Source: Stentor roeselii (lineage: Eukaryota; Ciliophora; Heterotrichea; Heterotrichida; Stentoridae). Taken from it: a DNA stretch of 64,000 nt. Made by a program: the position numbers and the translations under genes. Shown here in pieces: positions 1 through 9,934 of the stretch. The DNA is taken from NCBI GenBank assembly GCA_006503475.1, contig RSEH01000170.1:1-64000 (forward strand), given 5' to 3'. The notes beneath the pieces were generated by a model, which was not told the origin of the DNA, searched no databases, and saw nothing but the letters and a program-made list of their open reading frames with translations. The stretch's first letter is position 1, and every line of letters starts with the position of its first letter.

Positions 1-318
1 CTAAGAAGGTAGTATCATATATCAAGGCAGTAGCTAACATGAAGGTATGAGACGATCAGATGGTAAGTGAACTAAAGCTGGTCGTGATTTTAATTAAGGT
101 CGTATTTGACACCAAGGTAAAAATCATTAGAATGTAACAGATACTAAGACGGTTGTTATTTATATTCAGGTACTAGTAAAAAAGTGTACGTTTGGGACTT
201 GAACCAGAAGAAATACGAGAATCCTCAAAGTGGTGAGCCTACTATAAATGATGGCAAGTATGCCCGAAGATGGAAAGATATTTACCCTGAATGCGTTTTC
301 AAGGAATGGGGATATTAG
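1..318 (+). CDS. 3' end of a WD40-like repeat protein (partial)
   Basis: The last exon reads clearly from about position 149 to a TAG at 316-318. It contains the WD-repeat-like stretch YLYSGTSKKVYVWDL and ends KDIYPECVFKEWGY. Upstream, GTCGTATTTGACACCAAG (99-116) reads VVVFDTK, which also looks like a WD blade strand, but it is not in the same frame. The segment between holds several 15-nt GT...AG strings, for example 134-148 (GTAACAGATACTAAG), so introns are likely, but I could not find one combination that joins all parts. Function is unknown beyond a likely beta-propeller scaffold role. The gene begins left of the window. Confidence 0.5.
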
Positions 319-1463
319 ATAGGTAGATAAGTAATAGTTTTAGTTCAGATAATTCTAGTCTTGATCAATAGTTATAGTTGTTGAGAAATAGTTTCAATCA
401 GTTATTAAACTATCTGAAATCATACTTAATTTAAGTCATTAATTCTCTATTCTAATTTACTTTATGACATTCTGATAATTAATTCATGATATCGAATCTA
501 TAAAACCTCTATGATCTGAAAATTAATTGGTTTAGTACTTATAAATTTTCTTTCAACAATTACTTGCATTTCTACAATCATTTAAAGTTTTTTATAATTT
601 TAAAAAGTCTCACTCTGTAGGATATTATCACCGAAACTATTTTTAAACATCAATGGAAAATATCAGATTGTTCGATCCAGCTTTTGATTGGAAATATAAC
701 ACAGTTAATTTCGTCCAACTTCCATGCAATATTAATTAATCTTGATCATCCCCTTCAATAAATTTATGATCATATAAAATATTGATCCTATCATAAAAAA
801 ATTTAATAAACAATCCTTGAGATATTAGAAATATTCTAGGAATAAGGACTGAACTTCGCATTAAAATCTTTTGTTTTACCTTATCACAAACATCAATCTA
901 AAAACCCTTATAACTTTTGGAAAATAAGCTTGAAAACAATTTATTTTTATATTAAGGTGCATCAAACCGATATTCTAACTTTCTTATTATTGACATTTAC
1001 TTAAAATACTAGCTTCTTAAATGATACAAGAAATCTTGAGCACATTCTAGTTTAGTAAAATTTTCTTATAACCAAATCACAGAACCATAAAGTCTAATAT
1101 ATCAGCCTTCATCCTGCTCAACTACAAGATGCATTTCTATCTAATCACCAGATGTTATTTCTATTAAATTTATCAGAAAGCTGCTTGACTGGTGAGTCTT
1201 AACTAAATAAAACTGATAATATCATATTGGCTGCTAATTGCAGGGTTTTTTCTTTACTTACCCTGAAAGAAACATGCATCGATTATTAGCATTCAGAAGA
1301 AATAGAAATCTGCATTTAGAAAAACAGAATTTATGAGATTCATAAAAAATGATCTTAATATTTTGTTGATATTCATAATTTGCATAATATTGATTTTCTT
1401 CTTAATATAGCTATTTTATCTAATATTTTTTATGTTATAATTAACTTCTTAATAAGAATTACA
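319..1463. other. AT-rich intergenic region, no gene recognised
   Basis: About 1.1 kb between the WD40-like gene end and the convergent end of the Cys-rich membrane protein gene. It is very AT-rich with stops in all frames. No tRNA-like box, protein domain or clear repeat was found. This is the longest gene-free stretch in the window and could hold a non-coding RNA or a gene cut by many introns, but I see no support for either. Confidence 0.5.
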
Positions 1464-4400
1464 TTATTTTAGATAACTATTAAACTGATATAAACTTGTG
1501 AATTTCAGCGCATCCTCTCTAAACCTTAGTGCTTTTTGCTTTATAAGTTCATCCCAAAATTCCTTAAGTGTTTTTATCATTAGAATAATATTGATAATGA
1601 ACTGTACTCCAATAGCACAAACAATAGTATAAACACAGATTTTATCAATAATGCCAACATAATAATTTCTTTCAGTGTACATAAAGAAACTTGAAACAAA
1701 AAATACTATAAAAATGCAAATTTCTCCAATGATTTGGGAAACAAGAATAAGTTTTGCCTTAAAGGGCTGATAATACATCAAATACACCAAAACAAATAGA
1801 GTGAAAGCCACATTCATATAAGCCTGATATTTCATAAAATCACTCAAAAAAATTTGCACTATAGAGTAAACAAGTCTTCTCAAAAAGAATATCGGGTAAT
1901 AAAGTAAAGGTAAAAATCCTCGATTTCTCCAAAATTCATCATACAAGGACGAATAAACAATGATAAACTCCTCGTCCTGAACAGATTCTTCTGAATACTT
2001 AATTGCCACAAACAATGCAAAAGGAGTGAAAGCGACTAAAAACTACTTAATTCTTACACAAATCAAAGCAGCCAAGCAAAGATAAAAATACCCTTCAGCC
2101 CAATTCAAAATTTCCTATCTAAATCATACAGCTCTAGCCTGAATAAAAGCAAACAAACTCAATTCAAGATAAGACTCAATCCAAAACCGTATCAAAAGGT
2201 TAAACTTATACTTTTTAGAATATTTTTCAAACTTTCTAGAATTTCTAAAGATTTTCGACAAAATTAGAAAAAAAACAGTTGTCAAGAAACAATAAACAAA
2301 TATCATCCAAATCGGTCCAACATTCAACATAATGACCGAAGTTTTTATTCCAAAGTCCTTAACTTCCTTCTGAGGAGAAGAAGTTGCTTCAGGGTCAGAA
2401 ATAAAGCTCATCACATTTGGCATAATATTATAGTTCATCATCGAAGTCGCAGTCTTTCGAAGGGTTTTTGAGTAAGGCACTGTGTTCAAAGGCATGTAAG
2501 TTATCAGCTGGATCGTGTTGATCAGAGACCAGAGACCTGCCGGGTTAGCGAAGAAAGCAATTCCGACACTAGAAGCGACTATTGTTTGAGTTAAAGGCGT
2601 GACTGAGGATGAAAGCGGAATAAATGTTCCTGCAACTGGACTGATGGATGTGAAAAGGTTGTATTTAAATAGCATCGAATTTTTAGTACTAAAAACATCT
2701 TTCTGAAGAATCTTCAACTCAACTTTTAAAGTCTTGTTCAGATCTGACAAACCCAAGATCTTCAGCCAGTACTCTGAAAGACTTATTTTTTTCAGGTAAA
2801 ACTTGAACTTTACTTTGTTTAACATGAGTCGCAAGTCTTTATCTTTCAGAGATTTCAGTAAAGGTTCATCAAACTTTAACTTCAAGTCCTGGTTTTTTTC
2901 TGTCAAATTAGCATAAAAGTACTTTTCAATGCACTTACCTTGAGACATTAGAAAACCTTTGAAACACTCACATTTTCCATTCTTCAATCCAGCATTTTCA
3001 CTGCAGTTGTAACAAAAAAGATCTTTATCACATTTTTCACACAAGTCCTCACATTCAACGCAGCCTTCTGAAAGATTTTTCCAGCACAAAACAAGACATT
3101 TTCCATCTGAATTAATTTCAGCATAAGATTCCTTACAAGTTTCACAAGTTTTTCCATCCTTACAAGTCAAACATGTTTTTTCACATTCAAAACAAGAGTC
3201 TCTGGCCACTAACTGACTAGAGTTCCAAAAGCCTTCATCACAAAAACAACCCGAGTCATTTCTAGGTGAAGCGTTTTTACTAAGACAAGCAAGACAAACC
3301 CGTTGATCTTCACAAGACTTGCACTCTTCATGACAAGGTTGGCAGGAATCATCACTTGTCAGGTCTTCATCACTCCAAAAGCCTTCATCACATTGACAAT
3401 CCTGCCCATTTCCAGTGGCGTTGCGAGAAATGCACTCTAAACAGCCTTTTTCATCACATTTTATGCAGGTCTTTGAACAGGCTATGCAAAGATGCGTTTT
3501 TGAGTCAGTGTAAAAACCTTCTGGGCACTCACATTGAAAACCTGTGTTTTTCGCTTGTGGGTTGTAGCAGGAAATGCATGGAGATGAGAAGGAGCAAGAG
3601 TCGCAATGAAGACCACATGATTCGCACATGTTTGAAGGGGAAAGATATGAACCTGAACGGCAGAGGCAGATGGAATTTGATATGGATGCTGATTTGTCGA
3701 AACATGATATGCAGGGGTCTGTGGATGAACAAAATTTGCATCCTAGGTTGCAGGCTGAACAGGATGTTGCTGAACTCTTGTAGAAACCATCTAAACAGAT
3801 GCATGTATTTTTGGATTCGATCATCGTTGTTGAGTCCCAACAGCTTATACAGAGATCGGAAGATGAACAGGTTTTGCAACCGGAATTACATGGTTGGCAT
3901 GTCTTCAAAATATCATAAAAAAAGTTTCCATCTTGACAACTACATACATCGCTGACCTCTAACATATTCGAATCCCAGCAAGTTTCACAAAGATCAGCAG
4001 AAGAGCATGTTTTGCAACCGAAGTTACAACTGATACATGTCGTTAATGATCCTGCATAATATCCGAAGTCACAACTGCATGTCCCTCCGGCCTCAACCAT
4101 ATTTGAATAGCAAGTCAAGCAGGGGTCTGTAGCAGAACATGAAGCACAGCCGTTATTACAAGCAAGGCAAGTTGTTGAGGAACTGAGATAGTACCCAGTA
4201 TTACAAAAACAGATGTTATTAGTTTGAACCATGTTAGAATCCCAGCAAGTTAAGCATAAATCACTATTCGAGCAAGTTTTACATCTTGAATTGCAATTCA
4301 CGCAATTTTTAGATGATGAAAAGTAGGAACCGTCAGGACATGTGCATGTGTTTGAAACATCTTTTGTCATTAAGGAGTCCCAGCAAGAAGAGCAACCATC

Positions 4401-6176
4401 TATTGAGGAACATGTTTTACACCCTGAATTGCAGGCTATGCATGATGTTAGTCCGGAGGTATAGAAACCGTTTGGGCAGCTGCATGTGTTAAGGGATTCA
4501 ACCATGTTAGAGTCCCAGCATGTTAGACAAGGGTCAGTTGATGAGCAGGTCTTGCAACCAGTATTGCAGGCTGCACATGTTTTCGAAGTATCAGCATAGT
4601 ATCCTTGATTACAACTACATACATTCCCATTTTCAGTCATTTCAGTATGCCAGCAACTTAAGCACAAATCTCCAGAATCACAAGTTTTACATCCCGAGTT
4701 ACAAGAGACACAATAATCAACCGAAGCCTCATAAAACCCAAAATCACAGCTACAACTATTTCCGGATTCCACCATATTCAAATAACACGTCAAACATAAA
4801 TCACCATCACTACAAGTTTTACAGCCAGCATTACAACTAGCACAAGTTTTCAAAGTATCCGCATAAAATCCATCACGACAACTACAAACATTTCCAATTT
4901 CCATCATATTCAAATCCCAGCAAGCCTGACACAAATCAGTCTCTTCGCAAGTTTTGCACCCTGAGTTACAAGAGATGCAGAAACCATTAGAACTTGTATA
5001 AAATCCCTCACTACAAACACAAGAACTTCCAGACACAAAAGCATTTGAGTCAAGACATCCAGTGCATGAGTCACTCGAAGTGCATGAAGAGCATCCTTTC
5101 AAGCAACAAGAATTAGAACTGGTCAAAGGAGTGACTCCATAATACCCCGAGTCACAATAACAGACCCCGGAAGACACATGACTATAAGAGCTCTTGCAAG
5201 TAAGACAATAACCAGTCATGTCGCAGGTATTACAGTCAGAGTTGCAGCATTGGTTGTTGGTACTTGAATAGTTTATCTCGCAGGAACATGAGACTGTTGT
5301 TGAGGTGTAGGGAGATGAGACTTCTTTTTCGTAGCAGGTGTTGGATGATCGGTCGTAGCCACAAGTTTTTGAGGTTGAACTGCAGATGTACTTCGTTGTT
5401 ATTGAACAACTTACTGAAGAACTGCAGGTTGTTGAGTATGAGTTTTTTGATGGGTCCATTGTTGTTGATAGACAACCTGTGCCTAGAGAATCGATTATTG
5501 ATATTGAACAACTGCTGCAACTTCCTGATCCTAATAAGCAGTTTGATGATCCTGATGTGGAGATGTAGTTGGAGTATGTTGAAGTGTCTGGCATTATAAT
5601 GTAGTTCCAGATATAACCTTTTACTCCAGTTTCACTCGTGGAATAACACCCAACACCTGTATAAAACCCACTTTCAGTTACCATGAAATCATGAGTAAGA
5701 GTCACTTGCAGTGCCCCATTGATATACGCTTTAAACTCAGTTCCAGTAAAAATCAAAACAGCCAAAGTCCAAACCTCTTCCAGAAAACTATCATTCGGTC
5801 CGACAGCATCTCCAAAAGTGCTATAATCAACATAAATATAAACTGCCTTAGTCGCTAATTTTCTTCCTAAGTAGTATCGATTGCTTCCATTTTTATACCG
5901 AAACATCAAAATGCACTCAGAGTCCGTGACCATCACCCAAGAAAGGAACGTGACTGGAGAAGGTAAGCTTAAACTGTTCGGCGTTTGCACTCTGCTGCAG
6001 TCGCTGTTCAAATAAACTCCTCGGTCTGTTGGGATTAACGTTGTCGATGCAAGGTTATTCGACCCGTGGTTGTTGTTACCTGAATAGTCCCAAAAATGAT
6101 CCCCGAAGTTGGTACCGAAGCGATACTCGACTAGCGAGGACCTTGCTTTGAATAGAATAAGTATTGTGGCTATCAT
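1464..6176 (-). CDS. LamG-like / Cys-rich repeat multi-pass membrane protein
   Basis: Predicted 1,560-residue surface protein encoded by three exons; 15-nt introns lie at 2115-2129 and 2043-2057. The N-terminal ~200 residues resemble a LamG/concanavalin fold (WDYSGNNNHG, a WTLAVLIFTGTEFKAYING strand pattern). Residues ~295-1082 hold about 17 furin-like/growth-factor-receptor-type repeats of ~45 residues, with the core CNSGCKTCSSSDLCLTCWDS followed by CSCxxGFY. The C-terminal ~400 residues carry multiple hydrophobic helices, several of them rejoined by the two introns, ending in a charged tail. Ciliates have large families of such Cys-repeat membrane proteins; receptor, adhesion or channel roles are only inferred. 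The start ATG has the usual ataATAAATG context; a signal peptide is weak. Confidence 0.85.
2043..2057 (-). other. 15-nt intron
   Basis: GTAAGAATTAAGTAG on the minus strand, phase 0. Removal joins ...CLAALIC to FLVAFTPFALFVAIK, making one continuous transmembrane helix. Confidence 0.9.
2115..2129 (-). other. 15-nt intron
   Basis: GTATGATTTAGATAG on the minus strand, phase 0. Removal joins ...QARA to EILNWAEGYFYLCLAALIC in the membrane protein gene; retention gives an immediate TGA. Confidence 0.9.
2930..5290 (-). repeat. Tandem ~135-bp coding repeats (furin-like Cys units)
   Basis: About 17 degenerate copies of a 44-46 codon unit within the large membrane protein gene. Each unit has the pattern C-x2-C-x3-C-x2-C-x5-C-x2-C-...-C-x-C-x2-GFY. 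The central dozen units are the most alike, many sharing WDSNMVE and CNSGCKTC, while the C-terminal four are diverged. This suggests local expansion by unequal exchange. Confidence 0.85.
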
Positions 6177-6857
6177 TTATTATGAAATTTAGATTGAGTG
6201 TTGGATATTGACAACTTTGATTATTTAGCGAATTTTTAAGAGGATGTTTGGGATTTTGAAGGTTTTTTATTTAAGGGATTTTTTTTAGGTTTTCAGGGAG
6301 TTTGGACTGGATTTTTTTATTGTGATGGTTTTATTTTGATTCATTTTTTAGATTTCGAATTTTTTTTTGATAAGAGAAGAGTTACTCTTAGGATTTATTG
6401 GATTTTAGAGAGGTGACTTTAGGAAAACTGGTTAAATATATGAAAAGTATAGGTTTTTGAGTGAAATATTATTTTTTAGGATAGCTTAGTGAAATTTACC
6501 CAGTTTAAAGGTTATAAATAGTTAAAATGTTAAATATTTGCCTTATTCTATATACTTTAATTATTTAAACTGTGTAAATGTGAGATAAATCTCATCAAAA
6601 TCGTTGATTTGAGTTAAAAATTTGAAATTCTTTCTGAATCCAAGTCGAATTTTCATATTTAATGAATCTTTTCTATAAGTATCTCATCTAAAAGTGTAAA
6701 TTATCCATGAGTGAATGTTTATAAAAACATTAACTAATTCACAAACTCTTCCATCAATATCCATGGCTGAATATCCATAAAAACATTAACTAATCCATAA
6801 ACTCTTCCATCATCACAAATAAAACACACTCTACTACAACTAACTCTATTCATAATA
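6177..6857. promoter_or_regulatory. Upstream region of the Cys-rich membrane protein gene
   Basis: About 680 bp between the start of the membrane protein gene and the end of the VPS37-like gene, both on the minus strand. The first ~200 bp read A/C-rich on the coding strand (runs of AAAATCCC and AAACC type), a bias also seen upstream of several other genes here. The distal part contains a direct repeat (separate entry). No coding frame was seen. Confidence 0.4.
6721..6814. repeat. Direct repeat, two ~38-bp copies, 56-bp spacing
   Basis: Copies at 6721-6758 and 6777-6814 share ATAAAAACATTAACTAAT followed by a near-identical CAAACTCTTCCATCA-type end. They lie just downstream of the VPS37-like gene, in its likely 3' untranslated region. 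Confidence 0.7.
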
Positions 6858-7652
6858 TTAACTTTGACTCGTCGCTTTCTTAACAAGTTGCACAAACTTC
6901 AATTTCCTAACAGCATTTCGATAATTTTCAACAAATTCATCCAATTTACATTTTTTATTCACAAAATTCAAATAAACCTTTCCAGCATCAGAAGTTGTTT
7001 CAAGTTCAATTTTCCTCAAAGCATCAAGAGCGACTCGATTTCTAAAGTCTTCATTATTATTCCTGATCCTATCTTCCAAGTCCTCCAAATACTTCAAATA
7101 TCTCTGATAGTCCTCTCTTTCCTTTTGAAATTTTTCAAACTTATTCATATATTCCTTCTTCTTCTCAATCAACAGATTCGCAAGTTTTTTATTTTTTTCA
7201 ATTAAATTCCTTTTAAACTCTTCTGAACTTTTATATTCAGGCGAGTTTCTCAAGACTTGAATCAAGTCATTCTCAGAGCTGATCCTTCCCGGGTAAGACT
7301 TGACGAAAAACTCGAGATTAGGAAATTTTGTCCCATTGTGCAGGACTGGAGGAATTTTCAAGAGTTCTGAATGGATTTTAGTGATTATCGTGCAAAGGTT
7401 GAAGGAAGGTCTCCAGTCGAAGTACTCTGGATAGTGGATAGTTCCGAAGACATCTACTATTGGGTGTTGAACTGGCATTGAGAAGAGCAGGATCGGAGGG
7501 TATTTCGGAAAAGGATGAGAAAAGCGGATTCGGACTCCAAAGGCTTGTGCTTCGAAAGTGAATTGAATTTGGTACTCGTTTTGACTCAGTTGTTTGAGAT
7601 TTGGATAAACATTCGTTATTTCTTGAAGAGTCTCTTGAAGACTATCTGACAT
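6858..7652 (-). CDS. VPS37: ESCRT-I subunit VPS37-like (UEV-like + Mod(r))
   Basis: 264 residues. The N-terminal ~110 residues look like a UBC/UEV fold (FGVRIRFSHPFPKYPPILLF, then HYPEYFDWRPSFNLCTII) without an obvious catalytic Cys. A coiled coil (about 150-195) follows, and the C-terminus (about 195-262) fits a Mod(r) domain with the Fxxx(Y/F)xxxR-type ending FVENYRNAVRKLKFVQ. VPS37A-type proteins have the same order of domains and form part of ESCRT-I, which sorts ubiquitinated cargo into multivesicular bodies. The gene starts 47 bp from the divergent XK-like gene. Assignment to VPS37 rests on domain order and pattern recognition. Confidence 0.65.
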   Translation of the reverse strand: MSDSLQETLQEITNVYPNLKQLSQNEYQIQFTFEAQAFGVRIRFSHPFPKYPPILLFSMPVQHPIVDVFGTIHYPEYFDWRPSFNLCTIITKIHSELLKIPPVLHNGTKFPNLEFFVKSYPGRISSENDLIQVLRNSPEYKSSEEFKRNLIEKNKKLANLLIEKKKEYMNKFEKFQKEREDYQRYLKYLEDLEDRIRNNNEDFRNRVALDALRKIELETTSDAGKVYLNFVNKKCKLDEFVENYRNAVRKLKFVQLVKKATSQS

Positions 7653-7699
7653 TTATCAAAATTATTATTTTTACTTATATTCAATTTTGGTGAAACATC

Positions 7700-8323
7700 A
7701 TGAAAAAATGCTCATCGTGGATTCTTATTATTGCAGGGGTTCTCAGGATGGGAGACTTCATCACTGACATGCTTTACATCGCTACAGAGCCTTTTTACAG
7801 TCAGCTTTACTACATTTTGTGTATTTTGTTCTTGCTTCTTCCAACGATTCCGACTTTATTATTAGTCACCTCAATTGAATTAGTAGCAAATGAGTCTAAA
7901 TCTCGACAAGGAAAACAACAGTCTTTATTCGCACTTGGAATGTCTTTCGGGGAACAATTCGGCATTTTTTCAATAATTCTTGGATGCTGCTCTATGTGGA
8001 AATCATTCAGTTCTGATAGGAGTTCTTTGGTTTACATGACGAGATATACAGCGATTTTACATTCGGTGTTCGAATCAATGCCCTCAGCGGTTATCCAGTT
8101 ACTGAACTCTGGAAAGATGATGAGAACTTCGAAGCTTTTGATTGTTTCTTGTTCTTTTAGTGGGCTTAGCTGTATCTTCACGATACTTAGAATAGTTTAT
8201 TTGTTTGATGTCATTGGAAAGGAAGAACGTGCCAGAGAACTCCCGGACGTGTTTAAGTACACTGGAAGAGAACTTCAAAAGAGTACGAATGTTACTATTG
8301 ATATAACTCAAGAGACTAAATAA
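7700..8323 (+). CDS. Multi-pass membrane protein, possibly XK-related
   Basis: 207 residues with about four hydrophobic helices (roughly 5-25, 35-58, 85-100 and 145-170) and a charged C-terminal tail. The segment HSVFESMPSAVIQLLNSGKM resembles the conserved acidic-Pro-Gln helix of XK-related proteins, some of which scramble phospholipids. The protein is shorter than typical XK members, so it may be a minimal relative or something else. It shares a short divergent upstream region with the VPS37-like gene. Confidence 0.45.
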   Translation: MKKCSSWILIIAGVLRMGDFITDMLYIATEPFYSQLYYILCILFLLLPTIPTLLLVTSIELVANESKSRQGKQQSLFALGMSFGEQFGIFSIILGCCSMWKSFSSDRSSLVYMTRYTAILHSVFESMPSAVIQLLNSGKMMRTSKLLIVSCSFSGLSCIFTILRIVYLFDVIGKEERARELPDVFKYTGRELQKSTNVTIDITQETK

Positions 8324-8725
8324 AACTTTTTCTTAGTTCTTTAGATAGACTTGTAAATTGTTTATTCTTCTTGAAGCATTCTTAGATGAATATTAATAAG
8401 TTCTATATTTCCACTTTTATAGTCACAAATCAAAACAAGAATCAAGTCGCTTCATCATTTCAAGAAATTTCCCAATTAAAATAATTCATCATTAAAAATA
8501 AGCCAAACCCTTTGAAATTCGAATAACTTCCAAACTTCTTCAAAAAAAAAAATTTCTCATCAAGGGTAATTTAAAAGTCATGAAAGTAATACCAAGACGA
8601 TTTCATCCCAACTTGAAAAACCTGCAAAGAAAAACTTGAACCAAATAGAGCGAGGCTAATATTTCTCTATATAATAGTTTAATCCAATATGAAAAAACCA
8701 ATCCTCAACTAATGGATGATAAAAA
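8324..8725. other. Intergenic region upstream of the zinc-finger gene
   Basis: About 400 AT-rich bp with no coding frame, repeat or RNA signature that I can support. It presumably holds the 3' end of the XK-like gene and the promoter of the zinc-finger gene. Confidence 0.4.
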
Positions 8726-9205
8726 ATGACGACTAAAAGGTTAATATGTGAGTACGCTGGATGTTCTAAATCCTACTGCAGTTCGTTTAACTTAAAAAGA
8801 CACATTGAAATCGTTCATCTTGGAGTAAAAAAGTTCAGATGTTTGATCTGCGGCCGATTCCTCTCCTCCAAGCAAAACCTGATTGACCATCACAATATCC
8901 ACACTGGCGCCAAGCCGTACATGTGCCAGGCGCCCGGATGTGGACACACCTTTCGTCAGCTGAGTCAGTTTTACATTCATCAGCAAGTCCACGTGGGCAG
9001 GTCCAGTCCAAGTACATTCAACTTCGTATCTTCAGAGGTTCTTCAAATATTAAGCAGGAATCTGGCAAGTGTTTTATATGAAAAGGACTCTTTTGAGGAA
9101 AATAATCACGGAGCTATTGTATTGCCTGAGATATGCAAAGATGACACGAATACCATATTACCTCTATACCATCAGGTATTGAATGGCATGAGCAAGACTT
9201 TATAA
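8726..9205 (+). CDS. Three-finger C2H2 zinc-finger protein
   Basis: 159 residues. Three C2H2 fingers occupy residues ~8-31 (CEYAGC...HIEIVH), 39-59 (CLIC...HHNIH) and 67-89 (CQAPGC...HQQVH). The linkers between them are short, and HTGAKPY before finger 3 matches the canonical TGEKP linker. Fingers 1 and 3 have the CX4C spacing of TFIIIA/ZIC/GLI-type proteins. The remaining ~70 residues are acidic with no known motif. A nuclear DNA- or RNA-binding role is likely. A 5-codon upstream frame (ATG at 8712) ends in a TGA overlapping this ATG. Confidence 0.8.
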   Translation: MTTKRLICEYAGCSKSYCSSFNLKRHIEIVHLGVKKFRCLICGRFLSSKQNLIDHHNIHTGAKPYMCQAPGCGHTFRQLSQFYIHQQVHVGRSSPSTFNFVSSEVLQILSRNLASVLYEKDSFEENNHGAIVLPEICKDDTNTILPLYHQVLNGMSKTL

Positions 9206-9477
9206 TAACTAGAAGGATTAAAAACTTTCTAAACGATATGATTTTACGGTCTCATTGAAATTTCTGCTTTTAGAGAAAAAAGGTGAAGAATCTTTAAAAA
9301 TTTTGAATTGAGATTTAAATTCCACCTTTTTTCAGATTCACTCAATATCTCCATATGACTTCCAGTCATTTTTAAGGTCTTTTCTTAAACCCCAAATCAG
9401 TTCTTTTCCAAAATTAAATAATAAATTAACCACGATAAGCTCTAAAAATCTAAAAAATTATTGAAAAACGTATGCAA

Positions 9478-9927
9478 TCACATACCACTATACAAAAACC
9501 GACTAGGAGTAGCCATAGGCAAACTAGCTAAAGTTCCCTTATACCCCATCTGAAGTTTCTGCAATTCAGCTTCCATCCTCGAAGGAGCTAAAGTCTCTTT
9601 GCAAGCAAGTCGATTATCAACAGGAGCCTTTTCACTTTTCCTGATCTTTTTCCTATAATCCCAGTTCCACTTATAAACCTGAGACTCACTTAAACCAGTT
9701 TGTTTCGAAAGTTCCAAAACAAGTTTTTTCGTCCAAAAAGGGTTCTTGTCAAATTCTTGAATCAAAACTTTAACCTGGTCATCATTTTTTCTGAACCTTT
9801 TCCGTCCTTTGTGTTCATTATAGTCCGAGTCAGGCGACTTGAAAGCTGATCCAGGACTTTCATCACTGGCGTAACAAGGCGTCTTGCCAAGAGTCTTCAA
9901 CTTTCCAGTTTTGCTCCGAGTTTTCAT
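9478..9927 (-). CDS. Divergent homeodomain protein
   Basis: 149 residues. Residues ~43-99 fit a homeodomain: basic N-arm GRKRFRKN, helix 1 VKVLIQEFDKNP, helix 2 TKKLVLELSKQTGL and recognition helix SQVYKWNWDYRKK. The core Trp and Arg53 are kept, but position 49 is Asn instead of Phe and the nearly invariant Asn51 is Asp, so DNA contacts would be altered. It lies 7 nt downstream of the cyclin gene on the same strand, with GTAATAA between the cyclin stop and this ATG. Confidence 0.65.
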   Translation of the reverse strand: MKTRSKTGKLKTLGKTPCYASDESPGSAFKSPDSDYNEHKGRKRFRKNDDQVKVLIQEFDKNPFWTKKLVLELSKQTGLSESQVYKWNWDYRKKIRKSEKAPVDNRLACKETLAPSRMEAELQKLQMGYKGTLASLPMATPSRFLYSGM

Positions 9928-9934
9928 TTATTAC

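Noticed and set aside
3356-5599. Several plus-strand frames of 60-200 codons across the Cys-repeat gene
   Set aside because: They are antisense shadows of the repeats, with Cys/Arg/Asn-rich nonsense composition and no start context.
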